The notes under the pieces: generated by a model | Told to the model about the DNA's origin: nothing | Seen by the model: the letters and a program-made list of their open reading frames with translations, nothing else | Databases searched by the model: none | Translations under genes and position numbers: made by a program | Assembly (NCBI GenBank): GCA_018713145.1 | Contig: DVFP01000015.1 | Span: 62,001 to 126,000 of the forward strand | DNA: 64,000 nucleotides | From: Candidatus Scybalocola faecavium | GTDB taxonomy: Bacteria > Bacillota > Clostridia > Lachnospirales > Lachnospiraceae | Reading direction: 5' to 3' | Shown here: one piece after another, positions 51,385-59,624 of the stretch | Layout: each line of letters starts with the position of its first letter | Numbering within the stretch: the first letter of the stretch is position 1

Positions 51385-52182
51385 TCAGGCTTTATGCCAC
51401 TTATTCGTGCTTCTTCTCTTAATGGAACGGACAACCAGCTTATCTACAGATGTATTCATGGATGCGGCTACAGCAGCTGTGATCACGGCAACAAGCTCCA
51501 GATCATCCATAGGCTCTGACACGGCTGCCGGTGCTGGTACAGGCGCAGGTGCCGGCGCTGGTCTTGGAACTTCTTTTTGTACAGGACGGCTTTCTTCCTT
51601 GTGTCCTGCAGCGACCCGGCTCTCTGCTTTATTAATAAACCGGAACAGACTGATAATAAAGGCAATAAAGATCAGAACGATAAACACGATCCCCATGCCC
51701 AGCACTGTATTTAACAGGGCATTCTCAAGATTTTCAGCCATAGAGTATACCGGCTCCACATTAAAGGAAATCAGTGTTCCGTCTGTACCGTAATTGGCAG
51801 TGATCCTGCCGGTACGGTTCGTAAAGGTGGATTCCAGGACAAGCACTGCTCCGTCCTCATCTGCAGTTAAAGTACAAACGTCACTTTCCTGGGGATCAAA
51901 ATCTCCCAGCTCATCTCTGTTATCCAGCCAAGCCTGAAATCCGGCCTTAATTTCCAGTGCCAGATCATTATCTGATGAAATCTGGCTGTTATCCATGGCA
52001 AGGAAATTCTGGATCGTTGTATCGTCCTCGTTCTGGAGCATGGAGAAAAACTGCTCCGTAGTATCCTTAAGCGCTTCCTGATCGTAGTTGGCAGTATAAT
52101 CTGTCGTCTCCGTTTTTGAACAGCCGGTCATCGAAAGAATACAGATAAGCATGCACAAAAATGCAACAAGCTTTTTCATCAT
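51385..52182 (-). CDS. OadG-like (delta) subunit with extracytoplasmic lipoprotein domain
   Basis: 265 residues. Starts with a signal peptide and lipobox MTGC (Cys21), then a ~115-residue domain resembling DUF3887 (EALKDTTEQFFSMLQNEDD ... AENLENALLNTVLG), one membrane helix (MGIVFIVLIFIAFIISLFRFI), a Pro/Ala linker, and a C-terminal helix DDLELVAVITAAVAASMNTS typical of OadG/MmdD delta subunits that hold the complex together. Ordinary OadG proteins are ~80-120 residues and lack the outer domain. If the lipobox is used, the protein is anchored twice. Confidence 0.8.
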   Translation of the reverse strand: MMKKLVAFLCMLICILSMTGCSKTETTDYTANYDQEALKDTTEQFFSMLQNEDDTTIQNFLAMDNSQISSDNDLALEIKAGFQAWLDNRDELGDFDPQESDVCTLTADEDGAVLVLESTFTNRTGRITANYGTDGTLISFNVEPVYSMAENLENALLNTVLGMGIVFIVLIFIAFIISLFRFINKAESRVAAGHKEESRPVQKEVPRPAPAPAPVPAPAAVSEPMDDLELVAVITAAVAASMNTSVDKLVVRSIKRRSTNKWHKA

Positions 52183-52195
52183 AGATCACCTCTTT

Positions 52196-53650
52196 CTAAA
52201 TCGTGCCGTGCTTTTTATCAGGACGATCCTCTCTTTTGGTATACAGCATTTCAAAGGCAGCGATCACACGCTTACGTGTGGCAGCCGGTTCAATAATATC
52301 ATCCACATAGCCTCTTGCAGCGGCAGATACGGGACTGTTCTGGATCTTTTCATATTCTGCGGTCTTTTCAGCGATCAATGTCTGAGCCTTGTCGGAAGCC
52401 TTGATCTCATCCGCATACATGATCTTTACTGCAGAAGCTGCGTTCATCATGCCGATCTGTGCTTTAGGATAGGCATATACCATGTCCGCCCCGATATGAC
52501 GGCTGTTCATGGCAAGATATGCGCTTCCGAAAGCCTTGTCAATGACAACCGTTACCTTAGGCACTGTAGCATCTGCGTAAGCGCAGGTCAGACGGGCACA
52601 TGCCTTTGCAATAGTCTTTTCTTCTTCAACTGTAGCTTTATAGCCTTCCACATTTACTAAAGTCAGGACAGGAATCGAAAAAGCATCACAAAAACGTACA
52701 AAATCAGCGGCCTTTCCGGCGCCATCTGTTGTAAGGACAGCATCTACGGTCTTTTCCACCGTACCGTCTTCCCCTAAGAACTCACTGCGGTTTGCCACTG
52801 CGCCTACAGTCATGCCGTTTAAACGGATCAGGGCTGTGACCATCTCAGGAGCATAATCCGGTTTTAATTCAAAATACTGGTAATTGTCGGCAATATCCCG
52901 AAGAATGTAAGCAGTATCCTTTACATTTTCCAGAGCAGGATCTTCCCGGTTCAGATCATCATTACAGTCTGCATAAGAACTCTCATCATCGCAATTGGCA
53001 GGGAGCAGGGAAATAAGCATACGGATTTTTGAGAGGACATCTTCTTCAGACTCTCCTGCATAATCCACGGTACCAGCCTGAACACTCTGGTACTGACAGG
53101 AGGATGTATCACACTTGGAAACATCATTATGTTCCAATGCATTAGGGGTGTTTACAAACAGACGGGCCCCCTCCCGGGTCATAAATGTAAAGTCTGTCAG
53201 AGCAGGGATCATAGCCACACCGCCGCCGCAGGTTCCGAAAATCGCTGTGATCTGAGGAATCACGCCGGATGCCATGGTCTGTTTAAAATAAAGCTCGCCA
53301 AAAGCATCCAAAGCATCTGTGGCTTCCTGAAGGCGCATACCTGCACAGTCAATCAAACCAACTACCGGTGCTCCGGTTTTTAAAGCAAGCTCGTAAATCT
53401 TTGATATTTTTTTAGCATGCATCTCGCCTACTGCCCCGTTCATCACAGCAGCATCCTGGCTGTATACATAGACCAGATTGCCGTCTGCCAGGCCATAGCC
53501 GGTAATAACGCCATCTGCCGGGGTAGGAGTCGATGCCATGTTGAAATCTGTGCTTCTTGCGTGGACAAGTGCGCCAATTTCAACAAAACTGTTGTCATCA
53601 AGCAGTAAATTAATTCTTTCTCTTGCTGACAGTTGTTTCAAATTGTTCAT
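52196..53650 (-). CDS. mmdA: Methylmalonyl-CoA decarboxylase alpha-type carboxyltransferase (12S-like)
   Basis: 484 residues from MNNLKQLSARERINLLLDD with GGAGGG 6 bases upstream; the longer ATG adds an unlikely leader. Acyl-CoA carboxyltransferase fold in two crotonase-like halves: DGVITGYGLADGNLVYVYSQDAAVMNGAVGE, QITAIFGTCGGGVAMIPALTDFTFM, and FVRFCDAFSIPVLTLVNVEGY, KAFGSAYLAMNSRHIGADMVYAYP. It transfers CO2 from a carboxyacyl-CoA (methylmalonyl-CoA or similar) to biotin. First gene of the operon; slightly short of the ~510 residues of typical MmdA. Substrate specificity is inferred. Confidence 0.9.
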   Translation of the reverse strand: MNNLKQLSARERINLLLDDNSFVEIGALVHARSTDFNMASTPTPADGVITGYGLADGNLVYVYSQDAAVMNGAVGEMHAKKISKIYELALKTGAPVVGLIDCAGMRLQEATDALDAFGELYFKQTMASGVIPQITAIFGTCGGGVAMIPALTDFTFMTREGARLFVNTPNALEHNDVSKCDTSSCQYQSVQAGTVDYAGESEEDVLSKIRMLISLLPANCDDESSYADCNDDLNREDPALENVKDTAYILRDIADNYQYFELKPDYAPEMVTALIRLNGMTVGAVANRSEFLGEDGTVEKTVDAVLTTDGAGKAADFVRFCDAFSIPVLTLVNVEGYKATVEEEKTIAKACARLTCAYADATVPKVTVVIDKAFGSAYLAMNSRHIGADMVYAYPKAQIGMMNAASAVKIMYADEIKASDKAQTLIAEKTAEYEKIQNSPVSAAARGYVDDIIEPAATRKRVIAAFEMLYTKREDRPDKKHGTI

Positions 53651-53708
53651 TTTTAGCCCTCCATAGTAATAAAATTTTATAAAAAACATCAAATTCTCTG
53701 CCGATTTT

Positions 53709-53737
53709 ATTCTATCGCGTTTAACCAATTTTTTCAA
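53709..53737 (-). promoter_or_regulatory. Promoter of the decarboxylase operon
   Basis: TTGAAA (53732-53737) and TAGAAT (53709-53714), 17-bp spacer, leftward. Confidence 0.7.
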
Positions 53738-53756
53738 GGAAAATTTGTTGAAAAGT

Positions 53757-54980
53757 CTAAGACGACTTTAAGCCAAAGAGAAAAAAAGCCCCTGTTTTCC
53801 TGAAATAAAAGGACAGATCCTTTATTTCCGAACTTTGTGAAAAATTTACCGCATAGGAATAAAGGACCGTATCTCCTACAACATACTCGATTGTCCCGGC
53901 CCGTTTTCCGGCGGTTACCGGCGCCTGGACCTGAGTAACCAGAGTTTTTACAATATCCGCCTGTTCGTCCTGTCTTAACAGCACATCCACGGTCCGGGCC
54001 TTACAGGAAACCGACACCTGATCTTCAGTTCCATTAATGACGGTGACCTGTGGCAGCGCTTCACCTTCCATGCCTATTTGGACATAATGGTAATTTTCCT
54101 TTCCATAATCCATAAGTTGGGAAACATCCTCCCATTTCCAGGATTTATTAGGCGGCCAGCCGCAGCCTAAAAGGGCAATGATAAAACTTCTTCCTTCACT
54201 GGAAACAGCGCATACATAACAGTACCCTGCGCCGGAGGTAAATCCCGTCTTGCCGGACACAGCCTCCGGCGTCATAGTTAAAAGGGCGTTTTTATTATTC
54301 ACATCAAAAGACCGGTTTCCTGTTTGATCTGTAAAAGAATAGGACATTGTACGGGTGATCTTAAGAAACATTTCATTTTGGATCCCGTACCGCATGATCA
54401 AGGCCAGATCCCTTGCTGTTGTTCCGTGGATCCCACGGCTGTCCTTAGCATCCAGACCGTTAGGCGTAATAAAATAAGTGGATGTGCATCCCAGCCCTTC
54501 GGCTTTTTCATTCATCAGGGCTGCAAAACCTTCCACGCTGCCTCCAACATGCTCGGCAATGGCTACTGCTGAATCGTTGTGGGACTCAAGCATCATAGAA
54601 TACAGCAGGTCTTTTAAAACATACACTTCCCCTTCCCGGATCCCCAGCTGTACATCCGGCATACCTGCCGCATAGGCGGACACAGTCACCAGCTCATCCA
54701 AGGAGGCATTTTCCAGGGCAACAATTAATGTCATGATCTTTGTTGTGCTGGCCATAGGCAAAAACTCATCCGGATTTTTGCCGTAAAGGACCCGGCCTGT
54801 ATCCCCGTCCATAAGCACGGCGGCCCTGGCATGGAGAGATGAATCCAGTTCCTCACAAAGGGCCTGAGATTCCGTTTTGGCAGCAGGCAGACATGGTGCT
54901 GCAAAGCCTTTTAAATTAAAGATCAGGAGCCCTATCATCAGCCCCGCAGCCCCTATGGTTATTTTTAGTCTTCTTTTCAT
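53757..54980 (-). CDS. D-alanyl-D-alanine carboxypeptidase (DacF-like), copy 1
   Basis: 407 residues from MKRRLKITIGAAG (GGAG 11 bases upstream). Signal helix, then the S11 penicillin-binding domain with SxxK (MASTTKIMT), SxN (ESHNDSAVAIAEHVGG) and KTG (VSGKTGFTSGAGYCYV); C-terminal beta domain and a last hydrophobic stretch likely for membrane attachment. Trims the D-Ala end of peptidoglycan stem peptides outside the membrane. Lies just upstream of the decarboxylase promoter, without clear co-transcription. Confidence 0.92.
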   Translation of the reverse strand: MKRRLKITIGAAGLMIGLLIFNLKGFAAPCLPAAKTESQALCEELDSSLHARAAVLMDGDTGRVLYGKNPDEFLPMASTTKIMTLIVALENASLDELVTVSAYAAGMPDVQLGIREGEVYVLKDLLYSMMLESHNDSAVAIAEHVGGSVEGFAALMNEKAEGLGCTSTYFITPNGLDAKDSRGIHGTTARDLALIMRYGIQNEMFLKITRTMSYSFTDQTGNRSFDVNNKNALLTMTPEAVSGKTGFTSGAGYCYVCAVSSEGRSFIIALLGCGWPPNKSWKWEDVSQLMDYGKENYHYVQIGMEGEALPQVTVINGTEDQVSVSCKARTVDVLLRQDEQADIVKTLVTQVQAPVTAGKRAGTIEYVVGDTVLYSYAVNFSQSSEIKDLSFYFRKTGAFFLFGLKSS

Positions 54981-55185
54981 ATTCCGGACTTCTCCTTTTC
55001 CCGGGAAGATCATTTCAACTTATGTCTTTTCCCGGAGGCGCAGATTTTAATATATTTTATGTAAATACCGGAAATGCTATGCTTTAGCTGCGGCTTATTA
55101 AGAAATGGTCGGTTAAAGATGCGGCAAAAACGCTGCCCAAGGAACACTGCAAATATTGGCGAATATTGTATATTGAGGTGATTTT

Positions 55186-55716
55186 ATGGGGATTATTATG
55201 GCCCTGCTTATGAGCATTGCCGTAAATCTGGATAATTTTATGATCGGGATCCGCCTTGGTCTTAAACATAAGGGGATCCCCATACTTCCCAATTTGATCA
55301 TTTCCGGATTTACAGGTCTTTTCGCAGGAATTTTTTCCTATATTCCCGGAAGCATCCCTGCCATAGCGGTGACAGCCGCCAATGTTACCGGGGCGCTGAT
55401 GATCCTGGCCTTTGGCATTTACTGTCTGTGCAGCCGGTCTGACAGTGAAAACCGGCAAATTCCGGGACTTTCACTCAAGGGCGCCTGTATCCTTGGTATT
55501 TCCCTGGCAGCCAACTGTATCCCTCCGGCCATCGGTGCAGGGATTTCAGGGATCTCCCCCATATCCATGGCGGCCTTTTGCAGTATTTGTTCATTTTTAT
55601 GCCTGCATTTTTCCAGCCGTGCCGGCATCCGGTTAAAAGAAAGTCCTTTCGTCCGCCAGCTGGAAACCATTTCCGCCCTGCTTTTAATCATTATCGGGAT
55701 CATAGAATTATTATAA
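55186..55716 (+). CDS. ytaF: Sporulation membrane protein YtaF / MntP-like
   Basis: 176 residues with six membrane helices in two related halves: MALLMSIAVNLDNFMIGIRLGLKH and, in the second half, GACILGISLAANCIPPAIGAGISG. The Asp in NLDNF and the paired Gly-rich turns match the YtaF/MntP family (manganese or related divalent cation efflux; YtaF is a sporulation protein in Bacillus). GAGGT precedes the ATG by 6 bases. The role in this organism is inferred from family. Confidence 0.85.
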   Translation: MGIIMALLMSIAVNLDNFMIGIRLGLKHKGIPILPNLIISGFTGLFAGIFSYIPGSIPAIAVTAANVTGALMILAFGIYCLCSRSDSENRQIPGLSLKGACILGISLAANCIPPAIGAGISGISPISMAAFCSICSFLCLHFSSRAGIRLKESPFVRQLETISALLLIIIGIIELL

Positions 55717-55717
55717 T

Positions 55718-55746
55718 AAAGGCCCTGTCCCAAAGGACGGGGCTTT
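55718..55746. terminator. Shared terminator of ytaF and the convergent carboxypeptidase gene
   Basis: AAAGGCCCTGTCC (55718-55730) pairs with GGACGGGGCTTT (55735-55746), one bulge, T-run on both strands. Confidence 0.65.
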
Positions 55747-55756
55747 ATATGGAAAC

Positions 55757-56701
55757 CTATTGAATATGGCTGTAAACCTCCACTGCATCAAAAATATGAT
55801 AGGGCAGGGTCGATGTGCTCCCGCAGGCCCCGGCAGTTAACAGCAAATATTCTTTATCATGGATCTGGGCCACACTGGCCAGACACAAACCTGCCTCCGG
55901 CGTATATCCGGTTTTTCCGCCCAGGATCCATCCGCCGCCGGAAAGCTGCCCCAGGCTGTCCACCAGGCCGCCGGTCTCCCGCTCTGCCTCGTCCAGCCTT
56001 CCAAAAAGGGTGCTTTCAAGAAAAATCCCCTGCTCATGGAGATTGGTTGCCTCGGTTTGATATTGGTGGGTTGTAAATATCCGGCGAAACACTCCGTTAT
56101 CCAGGGCATAATCTAAAAGCAGCGCCATGTCCTGAAGCGTTGTCACATGCCCTTCCTCATGAAGTCCTGTAGCATTTTTAAAATGGGTGTGGAGCATCCC
56201 AAGGCTCAATGCCTTTTCATTCATCAGCCTGGCAAAAGCGTCCTCGCTTCCGGAAATACGGCAGGCTAAAGCAACTGCGCCATCCGCTCCTGAAGGCAGC
56301 AAGGTGGCATACAGCAGATCCCTTACCGTCACCGCCTCCCCAGGCAAAAAACCGGCAACCGAAGCATTTTGCTCCTTTAACCGGTCTATCCACTCAGGCT
56401 GTATGATAATCTTTTCGTCAAAATTATCCAGGGCCTCAATGGCTAAAATTCCAGTCATAATCTTTGTTAAAGATGCAGGATAAATCGTATCCGTGCTCTC
56501 ATATTCCCGGATCGTTTCAAAATCTTCCAGACGGATGAGCAGTATATGATTGCTGTAAAGATCCATGACCGGATCTGCCATAACCTGTGTAAGATCCCCG
56601 CCGGATCCGCCTAAATGGATCGCATAGTTCTCCCTTGTACCTTCCACCAGTCCTGCCATGGGCAGGATACACACACATAAAAAGAAAATACCAGCGATCA
56701 C
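55757..56701 (-). CDS. D-alanyl-D-alanine carboxypeptidase-like protein, copy 2
   Basis: About 314 residues as given from a GTG; the true start may be up to ~20 codons earlier at a non-ATG codon, since AAAGGAAG lies there and the added residues (basic, then hydrophobic) complete a signal peptide. S11-type motifs: SxxK PASLTKIMTG, SxN equivalent LPSGADGAVALACRIS (SGA rather than SxN), KTG GGKTGYTPEAGLCLA. The middle motif has SGA in place of S-x-N, an S11 variant. Likely a secreted or membrane-tethered cell-wall carboxypeptidase. The stop is followed by the shared terminator with ytaF. Confidence 0.85.
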   Translation of the reverse strand: MIAGIFFLCVCILPMAGLVEGTRENYAIHLGGSGGDLTQVMADPVMDLYSNHILLIRLEDFETIREYESTDTIYPASLTKIMTGILAIEALDNFDEKIIIQPEWIDRLKEQNASVAGFLPGEAVTVRDLLYATLLPSGADGAVALACRISGSEDAFARLMNEKALSLGMLHTHFKNATGLHEEGHVTTLQDMALLLDYALDNGVFRRIFTTHQYQTEATNLHEQGIFLESTLFGRLDEAERETGGLVDSLGQLSGGGWILGGKTGYTPEAGLCLASVAQIHDKEYLLLTAGACGSTSTLPYHIFDAVEVYSHIQ

Positions 56702-56872
56702 ACCTGTTTTATAAAAAAGATTTCCATGTCTTTTTTGAAACTCAATAATAACAAAAACTTCCTTTCCCTATACACGTTCCGGTTATATTTTCCCCGGTTT
56801 TAAGGGATTTATTCATGAAGCTTTTGCAATTTGGCGCCTCGGCCGGCTTGTTGGCCGCTCCGCCGCCGGACA

Positions 56873-57442
56873 TTAAGTTTCGATTTTAAGGGCAGCCTCT
56901 TCTTCCGCCTCAGTCTTAAACTCCGCCACCTTCACCGGATCAATCACCGGAAGCTCGTCCTGGGATTTGACTCCAAAGGTGCGGAGAAATTCTTCTGTCG
57001 TTCCAAACAGGATAGGCTTTCCAGGAGCATCCAAACGTCCAACTTCAGTCACAAGATTATACTCGATCAGCCGGTTGATCACATAATCGCTGCTGACGCC
57101 CCGGATCTGCTCTACCATAGAACGGGTCACCGGCTGCTTATAGGCAATAATGGATAATGCTTCAAGCATGGCATCCGTAAGGGTATGTTTTTTCGGCTGA
57201 TGCGTGAGACGGACAATATAGTCATAATAGGCGGGATCCGTACACATCTGAAAAGAATCCTCCAGCTCAATGATCTGGATTCCCCGCTTCTGCATTTTAT
57301 ATGTATCCATCATCTGATGGATGATCCTGCGCACGGTCTCCTCATCATGTTCCAATACTGCCGCCAGATCCTTTAAAGGGACTGCCTTTCCCATGGTAAA
57401 CAGCAGCGCCTCGATGACGGCCTGGGCCTGGCTGATCTCCAT
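56873..57442 (-). CDS. scpB: Segregation and condensation protein B
   Basis: 189 residues from MEISQAQAVIEALLF, the family-like start, with GGAGG 8 bases upstream; an ATG five codons earlier is possible. Two winged-helix domains: GKAVPLKDLAAVLEHDEETVRRIIHQM and TDAMLEALSIIAYKQPVTRSMVEQIRGVSSDYVINRLIEYNLV, and an acidic tail. ScpB binds ScpA and SMC to form the bacterial condensin that compacts the chromosome. Directly follows scpA. Confidence 0.95.
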   Translation of the reverse strand: MEISQAQAVIEALLFTMGKAVPLKDLAAVLEHDEETVRRIIHQMMDTYKMQKRGIQIIELEDSFQMCTDPAYYDYIVRLTHQPKKHTLTDAMLEALSIIAYKQPVTRSMVEQIRGVSSDYVINRLIEYNLVTEVGRLDAPGKPILFGTTEEFLRTFGVKSQDELPVIDPVKVAEFKTEAEEEAALKIET

Positions 57443-57461
57443 AACTTTTTCCTCCATATCC

Positions 57462-58205
57462 TCACTCCACAACATCTATTAAAATATCGTCAAACAGGTG
57501 CTCCTGCACAATATGCAGCTTTCCGCTTTTCATCAGCTCAAGAATGGCAAGAAAGGTTACAATCGTATTCATCTTTGTTTTTTGCTTTTCCAAAAGCTGG
57601 CGAAAACTAAAGTGCTTTCTTGTCCTGGAATAATTTTCAATCTCTGCCATTTTATCAGAAAGATTGATCTCCTCCTGCTGGATTTTTCCGTACTTGCTCC
57701 GGATCGGGTCCACCTTGTCGCTGGCACGTTTCATTACAGACTTAAAGATCTCATGAAGCTTATCCAACGTCAAATCCCCCACCAGAGCGTCCAGATCCAC
57801 AGGAGGTTCCTCATATTTCAGTCCCTTGGGCATGGTCGTTGGCTTAAAAAAGGCTTTCTGGGCATTGATCTGCATATCCTTAAGCTCCCCTGCCGCGTAT
57901 TTATACATCTTATATTCCAAAAGCCGTTCCACCAGTTCCTGTCTCGGATCCTCCGGTTCCTCTTCCGGCTCTTTTTCCACAGGAAGGAGCATCTTGGACT
58001 TGATCCGCAAAAGCGTTGCTGCCATTACAAGGAATTCGCTCATGATCTCCATATCCTGTTTTTCCATTTGATGAATATAATCCAAATACTGATCTGTGAT
58101 CAGCGAAATGGGAATATCATATATATCAATTTTGTTTACATCGATCAAATGGAGCAAAAGATCCAAAGGGCCTTCAAACACCCTTAGTTTTACGGGAATC
58201 GACAT
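57462..58205 (-). CDS. scpA: Segregation and condensation protein A
   Basis: 247 residues, standard size. N-terminal KLRVFEGPLDLLLHLIDVNKIDIYDIPISLITDQYLDYI is the SMC-neck-binding part; the middle is acidic and charged; the C-terminal FRQLLEKQKTKMNTIVTFLAILELMKSGKLHIVQEHLFDDI is the winged helix that binds the SMC head. The kleisin subunit of SMC-ScpAB. Starts the scpA-scpB pair; no strong promoter was pinned down in the short gap behind the carboxypeptidase terminator. Confidence 0.96.
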   Translation of the reverse strand: MSIPVKLRVFEGPLDLLLHLIDVNKIDIYDIPISLITDQYLDYIHQMEKQDMEIMSEFLVMAATLLRIKSKMLLPVEKEPEEEPEDPRQELVERLLEYKMYKYAAGELKDMQINAQKAFFKPTTMPKGLKYEEPPVDLDALVGDLTLDKLHEIFKSVMKRASDKVDPIRSKYGKIQQEEINLSDKMAEIENYSRTRKHFSFRQLLEKQKTKMNTIVTFLAILELMKSGKLHIVQEHLFDDILIDVVE

Positions 58206-58241
58206 GTTATTCCACCTTTCCTTGACTTACCCGGTCCGCAT

Positions 58242-58317
58242 GCCAAAAAATGCCCGGCAGTCTGTAAATAGCATGATCTTTCATAAGATCAGCCTTGGAC
58301 TGACGGGCCTTTTTGGC
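58242..58317 (-). terminator. Terminator after the carboxypeptidase gene at 58319
   Basis: Leftward GCCCGTCAGTC pairs with GACTGCCGGGC around an inner hairpin (GATC/GATC), then ATTTTTTGGC; the outer bases GCCAAAAA/TTTTTGGC extend the stem. Confidence 0.7.
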
Positions 58318-58318
58318 G

Positions 58319-59497
58319 TCATCCCACAAGAAGCGCCTGTGCGATCTTCCTCAGATAATCTATATATCCGGCTTTAGCCACATCCTCCCGGACAACGATC
58401 GGCACACTTCCGATCTTTTCCCCATTAAGGAAATAATCCACCGTGCCCACAGGATCTCCGGCAGTAAGCGGCGCTGTGATCTCCGGATTTAAATGAATCT
58501 CTTTTGTAATATTTTCAAAACTTTCCCCCGTGGTGCTCAAGTAAGAAAACTGCTCCCCGTAATCACATCCTGCAGTATCTTTAACTCCGTTTTTTACCTG
58601 AACATCCCCCAGAGGCTCCGGCTTAGCATCCTTATAAACAGTACAGTTGGCAAAGCCGTAATTAAGCAGTGTTGCGGCCTCGGTAAAACGCACCTTATAA
58701 TCCGGGGCAGCCATAACCACGGCGATAAGTTCCAGATCATTTCTCACAGCAGTGGCAGACAGACAATACTTGGCCAGACTGGTAGACCCGGTCTTTAAAC
58801 CGGTACATCCCTCATACTGTTTTAAAAGCTTGTTCGTGTTGGCTAAAGTAAACAAAGATGAACCCTTGCCGGTTACATGAGTAATATCCTCCATCCAAAT
58901 GGTAGAATACTCATGGATCTGGGGATGGTTGACCGACAGCTCCCTGGACATAATAGCCACATCTCTGGCCGAAGTATAGTGATCTGATGACTCTGTAAGG
59001 CCGCAGCAATCTGTAAAATGAGTGTTGGTCATGCCAAGTTCCTGAGCTTTTTGATTCATCTGATCGACAAAAGCCTGCTCACTGCCGCTGATGTACTCTG
59101 CCATGGCCACAGAAGCATCATTTCCCGAAGCCACCACGATACATTTAATCAACGTTTCCACCGTCTGCTTTTCTCCCTCTTCCAAAAAAACCTGGGAGCC
59201 GCCCATACTTTTAGCATAGGCGCTGGTGGTCACCTGATCCTGAAGAGAGATCCGTCCTTCATCCAGAGCCTCAAAGATCAGTATCAGTGTCATGATCTTC
59301 GTAATACTGGCCGGACTTAACCGTTCATCGGCATTTTTCTCATAAAGGACTTTTCCGGTGGAAGCTTCCATAAGCACACAGGCCGCTGCCGTAATCCCCA
59401 GGTCTGTCCCCTGATCCTCTCCGGCATAAACTCTGCCTGTTTTTGCCAGGCCTGAAATAAGGCATATCATCAGTATTATGGCAATCCATCGTTTCAT
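58319..59497 (-). CDS. D-alanyl-D-alanine carboxypeptidase (DacF-like), copy 3
   Basis: 392 residues, complete S11 protein: signal peptide to about residue 25, SxxK LSPASITKIMT, SxN VASGNDASVAMAEYISG, KTG TGLKTGSTSLAKYCLSA, a C-terminal beta domain and an amphipathic end (AKAGYIDYLRKIAQALLVG) for membrane attachment. DacF-type enzymes act on peptidoglycan in sporulation or growth. Its place before scpAB is common in Clostridia. Confidence 0.94.
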   Translation of the reverse strand: MKRWIAIILMICLISGLAKTGRVYAGEDQGTDLGITAAACVLMEASTGKVLYEKNADERLSPASITKIMTLILIFEALDEGRISLQDQVTTSAYAKSMGGSQVFLEEGEKQTVETLIKCIVVASGNDASVAMAEYISGSEQAFVDQMNQKAQELGMTNTHFTDCCGLTESSDHYTSARDVAIMSRELSVNHPQIHEYSTIWMEDITHVTGKGSSLFTLANTNKLLKQYEGCTGLKTGSTSLAKYCLSATAVRNDLELIAVVMAAPDYKVRFTEAATLLNYGFANCTVYKDAKPEPLGDVQVKNGVKDTAGCDYGEQFSYLSTTGESFENITKEIHLNPEITAPLTAGDPVGTVDYFLNGEKIGSVPIVVREDVAKAGYIDYLRKIAQALLVG

Positions 59498-59624
59498 AAA
59501 GACCCCCTGAAAATATCCTTATCCTATTTTAATGAAATAAGCTGGGGTTTATTCCTCTTTTTCCCCGACCTGACTATTTCTTTTTAAAAAGCCCGCCATC
59601 TGCCATGGCACACCCCCTGAAGGA

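Noticed and set aside
51063-51793. Ala/Gly-rich and Thr-rich open frames on the plus strand
   Set aside because: They mirror the Pro/Ala linkers of the biotin carrier and OadG-like genes on the other strand.
55084-55458. 124-codon minus-strand frame over the start of ytaF
   Set aside because: Antisense to a clear six-helix membrane protein with a good ribosome site.
57498-58187. 229-codon plus-strand frame opposite scpA
   Set aside because: Composition is the mirror of scpA; scpA is unmistakable by its N- and C-terminal motifs.
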